In this document: positions 1-6,888 of the stretch, piece by piece
How positions within the stretch are numbered: the first letter of the stretch is position 1
Layout: the number at the start of each line of letters is the position of its first letter
Assembly: GCA_024959975.1 (NCBI GenBank)
Contig: JANXFM010000027.1
Coordinates: 1 to 17,730, forward strand
Source of the DNA: Flavobacteriales bacterium
GTDB lineage: Bacteria > Bacteroidota > Bacteroidia > Flavobacteriales > UBA7430
Direction: 5' to 3'
DNA length: 17,730 bases
Notes under the pieces: generated by a model
What the model saw: only the letters and a program-made list of their open reading frames with translations
Database searches by the model: none
Told to the model about the DNA's origin: nothing
Translations under genes and position numbers: made by a program

Positions 1-443
1 GCCTCTTTTTCAGTATAGGCATGAAAAACATAATCAGACTGTTCTGCCAAAAAAGAATCCTTATTAGAGGTCATCCCAATGAGCTTATTCCCTAAATTCC
101 TGATCAATGGAATAAGTACTTTAATTTCAGGGGTACTTCCACTTTTAGAAATACATAAGACGATATCATCCGTTTGAACCATACCCAGATCACCATGTAT
201 CGCGTCTGCGGCATGCATAAACATAGCGGGCTGCCCGGTTGAATTTAAGGTGGCAACGATCTTATTTGCTATGATAGCACTCTTTCCTATCCCAGTAACT
301 ATCAACCTTCCGGACGATCGGTAAATCGATTTCACAGCCTCACTAAACTGCTCATCTACTAAAGTGGAAAGCTCAGCAATTACACGAGATTCCTCATTGA
401 TAACTTTTTTAGCTATTTCTATAATTTCCTTCGAAGATTTCAA
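1..443 (-). CDS. kdsD: KpsF/GutQ-family arabinose-5-phosphate isomerase, N-terminal part (cut by window edge)
   Basis: Isomerase that converts ribulose-5-phosphate to arabinose-5-phosphate, the first step toward the LPS sugar Kdo (family knowledge). I translated the minus strand by hand: 147 complete codons are visible and the rest lies left of the window. The SIS (sugar isomerase) fold is clear: GIGKS at residues 51-55, HGDLG at 83-87 and SKSGSTPE at 99-106, all hallmarks of KpsF/GutQ. The C-terminal CBS pair expected in the roughly 320-residue family is not in view. An in-frame TGA lies a few codons upstream and the first in-frame ATG is inside the SIS domain, so the start is probably TTG at 443-441, with no clear Shine-Dalgarno. 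It is divergent from recQ. kdsD rather than the paralogues gutQ or kpsF is inferred, because no capsule or glucitol genes are seen. Confidence 0.85.
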   Translation of the reverse strand, partial: MKSSKEIIEIAKKVINEESRVIAELSTLVDEQFSEAVKSIYRSSGRLIVTGIGKSAIIANKIVATLNSTGQPAMFMHAADAIHGDLGMVQTDDIVLCISKSGSTPEIKVLIPLIRNLGNKLIGMTSNKDSFLAEQSDYVFHAYTEKE

Positions 444-523
444 TGCTATTGTTTTGATAATTCAGAAGTTTGTGTTTTCTTTATTTATTGCAAAATAACT
501 CAATTTTCGGGAATTTACAGCGC

Positions 524-2710
524 ATGAGCGAAACTAATCAAACACTTCACACTGCCCTCAAAAAGTATTTTGGTTTTTCAAATTTCAAAGGTAATCAAGA
601 ATTAGTAATCCAAAGCTTATTAAATGGTCAGGACACTTTCGTGATTAAACCTACCGGAGGTGGTAAATCTTTATGCTACCAACTCCCTGCTTTTATGAGT
701 GAAGGAACCGCTATTATCGTATCTCCACTAATTGCATTGATGAAAAATCAAGTCGATGCAATAAGAGGTTTTGCTCTGACTGATAGTATTGCCCATGTTT
801 TAAACTCCTCACTTACCAAAAGAGAAATTCAAAAAGTTAAAGAAGACATCAAGCAAGGACATACCAAATTGTTATATGTAGCTCCGGAATCCTTAACCAA
901 GGAGGAGAATATTGACTTTTTAAAATCTGTAAAACTTTCTTTTTTTGCTATTGATGAAGCACACTGTATTTCTGAATGGGGACATGACTTTCGCCCGGAA
1001 TACAGAAATCTAAGAAGCATTTTTCAAAAAATAGGTAAATCACCTATTATTGCACTTACTGCCACAGCAACTGAAAAGGTTCAGGAAGATATACAGAAAA
1101 ATCTGGGTATGGAAAATGCCCAATTATATAAATCTTCTTTTAACCGGGGAAATCTTTTTTACGAGGTCAGACCAAAGATTAACGTCAATAAAGAGATCAT
1201 AAAATTCATTAAACAACATCCTAATAAATCAGGAATTGTTTATTGCTTGAGCCGTAAAAAAGTTGAAGAAGTAGCACAAACACTTCAGGTAAACGGAATT
1301 AATGCGCTACCCTACCATGCTGGATTAGATGTAAATACAAGAGGAAAACATCAGGATGCATTCTTAATGGAAGACTGCCACGTTATTGTGGCAACCATTG
1401 CTTTTGGTATGGGAATAGATAAACCCGATGTTCGCTTTGTCGTTCACCACGACATACCTAAAAGTTTAGAAAGTTACTACCAAGAAACCGGTAGAGCCGG
1501 TCGTGATGGTGGCGAAGGGATATGTGTTGCATTCTATAGCTATAAAGACATAGAGAAATTAGAAAAGTTTACACAAGGTAAACCTGTAGCCGAGCAGGAA
1601 ATTAGTAAACAATTACTCCTGGAAACCGTTTCTTTTGCTGAAACATCCATGTGTAGAAGAAAGTACATCCTCCATTATTTTGGAGAATCATTTAATGAGA
1701 AGCTTTGCAACAAGCTCTGTGATAATTGCAAAAATCCTAAAAAACAACACGAAGGAACTGAAGATGTTCTTCTACTCCTATCAGCAATTGAAGAAAGTAA
1801 AGAAAAGTTTAAAGCCAAAGAGATTGTCAACATACTTATAGGTAAGATGACGGCAATGATTAACGATTATAATTGTAATAAACTAAGCGTTTTTGGTAAA
1901 GGAAATAATAAAGATGCGGCATATTGGCACGCTGTAATTCGTCAGGTATTTGTGAGTGGACTGGTATCCAAAGATATTGAATCTTATGGTCTTCTAAAAC
2001 TTAATGAGGATAGTAAAGCTTTTTTAGCAAAGCCCGGCTCCTTTATGATTACAGAAGATCATGATTATTCCGATATCGAACAACAAGAAGCCCAATCAAA
2101 TGTAAAATCTGCCGTATTTGACACCAAACTTTTAGCTATGCTGAAAGACTTGCGCAAAAAAGTAGCTAAAACCAAAAACCTCCCGCCTTTTGTTCTTTTT
2201 CAGGATCCGTCTTTAGAAGATATGGCACTTCAATATCCGATTACTATTGAAGAATTAACAAACATTAATGGTGTAGGTACCGGAAAAGCAAATAGATTTG
2301 GGAAAGAATTCGTAGAGTTTATTGCGAATTACGTGGAAGAAAACAACATCGATAGACCACAGGATATGGTGGTTAAATCCATAGTTAATAAATCAGGCTT
2401 AAAAGTCTACATCATTCAAAGTACAGACCGAAAATTACCTTTGGAAGATATTGCTTCGGCCAAAGGGCTCGATATGGCTAAGTTAATAACCGAGATAGAG
2501 AATATTGTCTATTCAGGCACCAAAGTTGATATCAATTACTATTTAGACGAAGTACTGGATGAAGACCAGCAAGAAGAAATCTTTGACTACTTTAAAGAAG
2601 ACGCCGAAACAGATTCTATAGAAGAAGCTCTAGGAGAATTTGATGGTAGCTACGAAGAAGAAGAGTTAAGATTAATGCGTATTAAATTCCTTTCTGATCT
2701 GGCAAACTAG
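524..2710 (+). CDS. recQ: ATP-dependent DNA helicase RecQ
   Basis: 3'-5' superfamily 2 DNA helicase of recombination and replication-fork repair, 728 residues. Motifs in order: Walker A PTGGGKS at 43-49; DEAH at 144-147 followed by CISEWGHDFRPEYR, the RecQ aromatic-rich loop; LTATAT at 178-183; QETGRAGRDG near 320-329; a zinc-binding set Cys377, Cys395, Cys399, Cys402; a winged-helix region to about 510; an HRDC domain at about 533-610 (LPPFVLFQDPSLEDMA); and a C-terminal helix-turn-helix extension at about 635-728 ending in an acidic segment, as in other Bacteroidota RecQ proteins. The frame opens at 470 with a poorly conserved 18-residue leader. I chose ATG 524 because the text from MSETNQTL onward looks like a normal RecQ start. 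Its stop codon overlaps the stop of the convergent amidohydrolase gene. Confidence 0.95.
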   Translation: MSETNQTLHTALKKYFGFSNFKGNQELVIQSLLNGQDTFVIKPTGGGKSLCYQLPAFMSEGTAIIVSPLIALMKNQVDAIRGFALTDSIAHVLNSSLTKREIQKVKEDIKQGHTKLLYVAPESLTKEENIDFLKSVKLSFFAIDEAHCISEWGHDFRPEYRNLRSIFQKIGKSPIIALTATATEKVQEDIQKNLGMENAQLYKSSFNRGNLFYEVRPKINVNKEIIKFIKQHPNKSGIVYCLSRKKVEEVAQTLQVNGINALPYHAGLDVNTRGKHQDAFLMEDCHVIVATIAFGMGIDKPDVRFVVHHDIPKSLESYYQETGRAGRDGGEGICVAFYSYKDIEKLEKFTQGKPVAEQEISKQLLLETVSFAETSMCRRKYILHYFGESFNEKLCNKLCDNCKNPKKQHEGTEDVLLLLSAIEESKEKFKAKEIVNILIGKMTAMINDYNCNKLSVFGKGNNKDAAYWHAVIRQVFVSGLVSKDIESYGLLKLNEDSKAFLAKPGSFMITEDHDYSDIEQQEAQSNVKSAVFDTKLLAMLKDLRKKVAKTKNLPPFVLFQDPSLEDMALQYPITIEELTNINGVGTGKANRFGKEFVEFIANYVEENNIDRPQDMVVKSIVNKSGLKVYIIQSTDRKLPLEDIASAKGLDMAKLITEIENIVYSGTKVDINYYLDEVLDEDQQEEIFDYFKEDAETDSIEEALGEFDGSYEEEELRLMRIKFLSDLAN

Positions 2711-3888
2711 TCCAAAGCTTTTAAGGCTAAATGTGCCATCATTCCAGCACCTGTTTTCAAGGCATTTTTATCGATATCAAATTTTGGGTGATGAACACCA
2801 TATACAATCCCTAAATCCTCGTTGCGAACTCCCAAACGGAAAAAACAAGCGGGGATTTTTTGACTGTAAAAAGAAAAATCTTCTGCCGTCATACGGACAT
2901 CCATTTCCTCAACGTTTTCAGTGCCCAAATAGTCTATTGCAGATTGCATAGAGCTCCTGGTCAAATTTTCATCGTTTATCAAAGATGGGTAGCCTTTAGC
3001 AATATGCAACTGACCCTCTGCATTTTTAGAGTTTAAAAAATCTGCCACAAAATGCTCTAATTTCTCATGAACATCGGTTCGCCACTGCTCATCCATAGTC
3101 CGTAAAGTCCCTTCGGCTTTTGCTGTTTGAGGAATGACATTGGTAGCTCCATCGGCCATCATTTTTCCAAAAGCAAAAATATAGGGCGATTTTCCATCTG
3201 AAAGTGAACACAAATAACTTTCAAGCTTTGGTAAAAGCTCGGCAATAATCATTACCGGATTATTGTATTCATGTGGCAAAGCAGCATGCCCTCCCTTACC
3301 TTTTACAGTAAGATAGAGCTCGTCGCAAGCAGCCATATACTGCCCGGACTTAAAGCCTACCCTTCCAACATCCATGGATGGGAAAACATGAAGTGCTAAT
3401 ATTTTATCTACTTTCGGGTTTTCAAGAACCCCCTCTTTTATCATGATTGAAGCTCCACCAGGTAAAACCTCCTCACCGGGCTGAAAAATGAGCTTTATCG
3501 TTCCCTCAAATTCATCTTTCAATGCATTCAATGCTTTAGCAGCACCCAACAAACAAGTCGTATGTACATCATGACCACAGGCATGCATCACACCTTGAAC
3601 TTTAGATTTGTACGGAACTTCATTCTCTTCAATAATCGGTAAAGCATCCAGATCTGCTCGCAATGCAATACATTGCTTCTCAGGATTACGACCTTTTATC
3701 GAAGCCACAATACCCGTACCGGCAACTCCTCTTTGGTAAGGAATATTCATATCCTCAAGCCGAGAGACTACAAATGCTGAAGTCTCTTCTTCCCGGAATG
3801 AAAGTTCCGGATTCGCATGAAGATGCTCTCGCCATTCTACTAAACTTTCAAAAGACGACTCAATAATTTCTTTTATCTTATACTGCAC
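2707..3888 (-). CDS. M20 family metallopeptidase / N-acyl-amino-acid amidohydrolase
   Basis: Probable zinc or manganese amidohydrolase of the M20D group (hippurate hydrolase, IAA-amino-acid hydrolase, N-acetyl-diaminopimelate deacetylase relatives), 393 residues, the usual length. Visible: the substrate-side motif HANPELSFREEET at 24-36; the metal-site motif MHACGHDVHT at 101-110 (Cys104, His106); QPGEE at 136-140 with the catalytic Glu; His167; the dimerisation lid at about 185-295; AEDFSFY at 335-341; and HHPKFD at 366-371 with the last metal His. No signal peptide, so cytoplasmic. It is co-directional with the upstream SDR gene and overlaps it by 11 nt, implying translational coupling. The exact substrate cannot be read from sequence; amino-acid or peptide N-acyl conjugates are the family norm. 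Confidence 0.9.
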   Translation of the reverse strand: MQYKIKEIIESSFESLVEWREHLHANPELSFREEETSAFVVSRLEDMNIPYQRGVAGTGIVASIKGRNPEKQCIALRADLDALPIIEENEVPYKSKVQGVMHACGHDVHTTCLLGAAKALNALKDEFEGTIKLIFQPGEEVLPGGASIMIKEGVLENPKVDKILALHVFPSMDVGRVGFKSGQYMAACDELYLTVKGKGGHAALPHEYNNPVMIIAELLPKLESYLCSLSDGKSPYIFAFGKMMADGATNVIPQTAKAEGTLRTMDEQWRTDVHEKLEHFVADFLNSKNAEGQLHIAKGYPSLINDENLTRSSMQSAIDYLGTENVEEMDVRMTAEDFSFYSQKIPACFFRLGVRNEDLGIVYGVHHPKFDIDKNALKTGAGMMAHLALKALD

Positions 3889-4690
3889 GTCGATTTCTTT
3901 TCATATTTCTCCCAACCATCCATCTGTTAACGTTTTCAGGCATTAACATCATCAAAACCTTGAGCAATTTAGCTCCTTTTCCCGGAATAATTAAGTCTTT
4001 ACCTCTAAGCATTCCATTTACAATGGATGAAGCTACCATATCTGCATATAAACTCGTCCACTTAGCAATCGTACCACTCACCTTAATTCGTCTTACGGTA
4101 TCTGCATTGGTATAAACCCCTGCAGGACAAGAAACAGAAACCTGTACCGAATCTTCTTTTAATTCAGAAGATATGGCCTTGGAAAACGAATAAATAAATG
4201 CTTTCGAAGCTGTGTACAAGGCTTTGTAAGGTATAGGTCTGTAACTACCCAAACTACTCATATTTAAAATGTATGACTTATCGAATTTCTTTAAAACAGG
4301 TAAAAACAACTTCGTCAATTGAATCATCGGGAAGATGTTTAATTTCACCAAAGAAATATCAAAGGCTATGCTTGTGTCTTCAAAACTACCCGACGAACCT
4401 AAACCTACATTATTTACTAAAACCTGCACGTCAATATTATTCTCCATACACCAGTCAAAAACTTCCTGAGGGGTGTCAGGATTTAACAGATCTTTAGTTA
4501 GCGTAATACAAGAAACATCGTAGGTGGATTCAACCTCTTCTTTAAGCTCTTTTAAAGACGCTCCATCTATGGCTACAGCCACAATGGAAACACCTCTTGA
4601 AGCCCATTCATATGAAATCGCCCTTCCAATGCCCTGACTGGCTCCGGTGATTAAACAATAACCCTTAATTTTTGATGTGGTATCCAACAT
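3878..4690 (-). CDS. Short-chain dehydrogenase/reductase (SDR), classical type
   Basis: NAD(P)-dependent oxidoreductase of the classical SDR family, 270 residues. The Rossmann nucleotide motif TGASQGIG is at 15-22, NNVG at 93-96, the catalytic Ser at 145/146 (LNMSS), and the catalytic pair Tyr159-x3-Lys163 in YTASK. CPAGVYT at 188-194 corresponds to the usual P-G segment after the active site. The C-terminus (residues about 238-270) is hydrophobic then very basic (GRNMKRNRRAV), a tail that may lie on the membrane; similar tails occur in SDRs acting on lipids or steroids, but that is inference. It is the first gene of a two-gene unit with the M20 amidohydrolase, whose start it overlaps. Substrate unknown. 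Confidence 0.88.
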   Translation of the reverse strand: MLDTTSKIKGYCLITGASQGIGRAISYEWASRGVSIVAVAIDGASLKELKEEVESTYDVSCITLTKDLLNPDTPQEVFDWCMENNIDVQVLVNNVGLGSSGSFEDTSIAFDISLVKLNIFPMIQLTKLFLPVLKKFDKSYILNMSSLGSYRPIPYKALYTASKAFIYSFSKAISSELKEDSVQVSVSCPAGVYTNADTVRRIKVSGTIAKWTSLYADMVASSIVNGMLRGKDLIIPGKGAKLLKVLMMLMPENVNRWMVGRNMKRNRRAV

Positions 4691-4780
4691 TTATCCTATT
4701 TCATCTTTTCGTCTTGCGAATTTAAACTATTCTACGATAAAAATAATTAATTTCGCAATAGTATAAATCAACACAATCAA
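4691..4780. promoter_or_regulatory. Divergent intergenic region (SDR / MBL-fold gene), promoter region
   Basis: A 90-bp AT-rich gap between two divergent starts must hold promoters for both directions. I see -7-like boxes with one mismatch to the Bacteroidota consensus TAnnTTTG (TAATTTCG on the plus strand, TACTATTG and TATTTTTA on the minus strand), but no convincing -33 TTTG at the right spacing, so I do not assign a specific promoter. Confidence 0.35.
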
Positions 4781-5419
4781 ATGATAAAAATTAAAAGCTT
4801 CACCTTTAATCCTTTTCAAGAGAATACCTACATCGCTTACGATGAAACCAAAGCGTGCATCATTGTAGACCCGGGTTGTTATGATGAAACAGAAAATACG
4901 ATCCTCAAAAATTTCATCGAACAAAATGCCTTAAAGCCGGTAGCACTCGTTAACACCCATTGTCATTTAGATCACATCTTCGGAAATAAGTTTGTTGCAG
5001 ACACGTATCAGTTGAGTCCAATTATGCATAAATCAGACCTGCCCATGCTTGAATACGCCCCTCTTGCAGCAAGTCAATATGGACTACTTTTAGAAGAGCC
5101 TCCTGAAGTAACAAATTTTGTTGAGGAAGGTGATGTTATAAAATTTGGGACTAGTGAATTTGAAATTATTTTCACACCCGGTCATGCTCCGGGGCACATC
5201 TGTTTGGTTAATAAGGAGGAAAATATTACGCTTTCAGCTGATGTGTTATTCCATTTAAGTATCGGTAGAACAGATCTGCCTATGGGCGATCATGAAACAT
5301 TACTAAGATCAATAAAAGAAAAATTACTTATTCTTGATGATAAGATGGTCGTTTACCCCGGACACGGTCCGAAAACAACAATTGGATTCGAAAGAAAAAA
5401 TAATCCTTTTTTACAATAA
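4781..5419 (+). CDS. MBL-fold metallohydrolase, glyoxalase II-like
   Basis: Metallo-beta-lactamase-fold hydrolase of the glyoxalase II / YcbL type, 212 residues, cytoplasmic. The complete binuclear metal site is visible: THCHLDH at 59-65 (His60, His62, Asp64, His65), TPGHAPGH at 132-139 (His135), Asp154 in LSADVLF, and YPGHGP at 192-197 (His195). The short length and GRTDLPMGD at 162-170 fit the single-domain YcbL-like group, which lacks the C-terminal glutathione-binding domain of true hydroxyacylglutathione hydrolase, so the thioester substrate is uncertain. It is divergent from the SDR gene and followed by a 115-bp gap before the lipoprotein pair. The first ATG of the frame, at 4781, directly precedes the first beta-strand (MIKIKSF), so the start is secure. 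Confidence 0.9.
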   Translation: MIKIKSFTFNPFQENTYIAYDETKACIIVDPGCYDETENTILKNFIEQNALKPVALVNTHCHLDHIFGNKFVADTYQLSPIMHKSDLPMLEYAPLAASQYGLLLEEPPEVTNFVEEGDVIKFGTSEFEIIFTPGHAPGHICLVNKEENITLSADVLFHLSIGRTDLPMGDHETLLRSIKEKLLILDDKMVVYPGHGPKTTIGFERKNNPFLQ

Positions 5420-5526
5420 TCAAATACTCAATTCGTTTGATGTTTAAATGTATGATAATAGTCAATAGACGTATTCAGTTATCTTATTAATTATTTTTAA
5501 TGTATTTGAAATAATAGAATAGAACA

Positions 5527-6255
5527 AAAAAACCATGAAAAAACTCACTTTATTTACAACCCTTAGCATCTTATTATGCATCACATCGTGTACAAAAGAA
5601 GAAGGATGTACAGACCAAACGGCTACCAACTACAATGCCGAAGCAGAAAAAGACGATTCCAGTTGCATCCACTATTCCGACTTAATTATCGGAACCTGGA
5701 ATGGAAAAACTATTGAGGTTTCAGTTGAATTATCAGAAGAAATGACTCAGGCATTTATTACTTCTGCTCAAATGATGAGTCCTGAAGATTTTGAATTCGA
5801 ATATGGGGTAGCCAAACCTACAACGAATGAGGGCTGGTTAAACCTTGTTCAAAACATAACAACAGAAACAATAGATATTACCGATATGACTATCGTGTTT
5901 ACTGAAACTACGATGAGTATAAGTGAGGATGGAGATACTGAATCAATTAATTGTATTATTAGTAATGACCGAATTACAATTGTCGACGAAGATGGAACTC
6001 TAGATGAATTTGATGGACTTACCCATTTTGACATCGCAACCTGTACGGAAACAGACTTGGTGGTAACTTCACAACTTAATGTATTAGAAATCCCTGATTT
6101 ACAAAATATCGACATCACTGCAACCATGACGGTCACTTGTACTCGATAAAAATTATAAGAAATAATTAAAACCATGAAAAAACTCACTTTATTTACAATT
6201 CTGAGCATCTTTTTATGCATCACATCATGTAAAAAGGAAGAAGGATGTACAGATG
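5527..6255 (+). repeat. Duplicated 5' ends of the two lipoprotein genes
   Basis: The first 80 nt of the two coding sequences (5535-5614 and 6174-6253) match at 73 of 80 positions by direct comparison, and the short AAAACC before each ATG is also shared. Similarity drops sharply after the first Cys-bracketed module. The span given covers from the first copy to the end of the second. Confidence 0.85.
5535..6149 (+). CDS. Surface-type lipoprotein with one Cys-bracketed NYN repeat (paralogue A)
   Basis: Hypothetical lipoprotein of 204 residues; no known enzyme family recognised. A lipoprotein signal peptide ends in CITSC with lipid-carrying Cys19, followed by Thr-Lys-Glu-Glu, which fits the Bacteroidota lipoprotein export signal (Lys then two acidic residues) and so suggests surface exposure. 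Residues 24-44 form one Cys-bracketed module (GCTD..A.NYN..A..DD.SC), common in secreted proteins of marine Bacteroidota. The rest, from about 48, begins LIIGTWNG, reminiscent of lipocalin-like lipoprotein domains, then continues as an acidic, Thr-rich beta-type sequence ending in CTR. A paralogue lies 24 bp downstream with a nearly identical 5' end and a different body. They are probably cotranscribed. Function unknown; extracellular binding is a guess. Confidence 0.8.
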   Translation: MKKLTLFTTLSILLCITSCTKEEGCTDQTATNYNAEAEKDDSSCIHYSDLIIGTWNGKTIEVSVELSEEMTQAFITSAQMMSPEDFEFEYGVAKPTTNEGWLNLVQNITTETIDITDMTIVFTETTMSISEDGDTESINCIISNDRITIVDEDGTLDEFDGLTHFDIATCTETDLVVTSQLNVLEIPDLQNIDITATMTVTCTR

Positions 6256-6746
6256 TAAATGCTGACAATTACAATGCATCAGCTACTGGAAATGATGGCT
6301 CTTGTACCTACACCACCTTAGGTTGTATGGATGATTCTGCTATGAACTACAATCCGGATGCTACAGATAATGACGACTCCTGTACGTACTACGGAGATCT
6401 TTATGCAGGTACTTATTTTGGTGAAAATAGCTGTCCAGGTAGTAGTTACAACCAAATTATTACTTCCAATGGAAATGAGATTACTTTAATTAATGCTTTC
6501 GGGCGATCTGAAGCTGAGAACAATGATCTTACATTTACGGTTTCCGGAGATTCATTTTCCATAACCGGTATTACTACTGAAATTCAATATAGTCCCTCAA
6601 CCACTCACCCTAGTGCATTTGACCTAGAAGGATCTATTGATATTAAAAACAAAACTTTAACCATTGAATACACTCTTTATATAATCGTTGATGGTAATTT
6701 ACTTGAATTTGAATCCTGCGTAGCTACAATGATATTCGTTGAGTAA
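6174..6746 (+). CDS. Surface-type lipoprotein with two Cys-bracketed NYN repeats (paralogue B)
   Basis: Hypothetical lipoprotein of 190 residues. The signal peptide matches paralogue A almost exactly (lipid Cys19 after CITS), followed by Lys-Lys-Glu-Glu, again an export-signal-like start. It carries two adjacent Cys-bracketed modules: 24-44 (GCTD...NYN...DGSC) and 50-70 (GCMD...NYN...DDSC). The body from about 73 is a Ser/Thr/Asn-rich beta-type sequence with two more Cys (in SCPGSS and ESCVAT), perhaps a disulfide. It bears no clear similarity to the body of paralogue A. Translation begins 24 bp after the previous stop with no promoter visible between, so the two are likely one transcript, closed by two terminators downstream. 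Function unknown. Confidence 0.8.
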   Translation: MKKLTLFTILSIFLCITSCKKEEGCTDVNADNYNASATGNDGSCTYTTLGCMDDSAMNYNPDATDNDDSCTYYGDLYAGTYFGENSCPGSSYNQIITSNGNEITLINAFGRSEAENNDLTFTVSGDSFSITGITTEIQYSPSTTHPSAFDLEGSIDIKNKTLTIEYTLYIIVDGNLLEFESCVATMIFVE

Positions 6747-6796
6747 AGATGTAATCTTTACCCCTCTATTTAAATTTTTTTTATCTCTTAACTATG

Positions 6797-6825
6797 AGCC
6801 CTCGATTTTCGAAGGCTTATTTTTT
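6797..6825 (+). terminator. Intrinsic terminator after the lipoprotein genes
   Basis: Stem of AGCC, one mismatch, TCGA, a 3-nt loop, then TCGA, mismatch, GGCT (6797-6817), followed by TATTTTTT on the plus strand. It lies 50 bp after the stop of the second lipoprotein gene and has the T-tract on the plus side only. Confidence 0.75.
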
Positions 6826-6837
6826 GATTGCATAAAT

Positions 6838-6866
6838 AAAAAAAGCCCTCATAGGAGGGCTTTTTT
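6838..6866. terminator. Bidirectional intrinsic terminator between convergent genes
   Basis: Perfect 7-bp stem AGCCCTC / GAGGGCT with an ATAG loop (6844-6861), flanked by seven A on the left and T6 on the right, so it can end transcription in both directions: from the lipoprotein genes (+) and from the TonB receptor gene (-), whose stop is at 6889. Confidence 0.88.
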
Positions 6867-6888
6867 ATGTGTATCATACAATCTTCAA

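Noticed and set aside
470..523. Extra 18-residue N-terminus for RecQ from an ATG at 470
   Set aside because: The residues are hydrophobic and unlike RecQ starts, and they overlap the likely divergent promoter region. ATG 524 gives a standard N-terminus.
5849..6268. 139-codon minus-strand open frame across the two lipoprotein genes
   Set aside because: Its Ser/Val/Ile-rich translation is the mirror of the Thr/Glu/Asp-rich lipoprotein codons. It has no domain and would run antisense to two genes with clear signal peptides.
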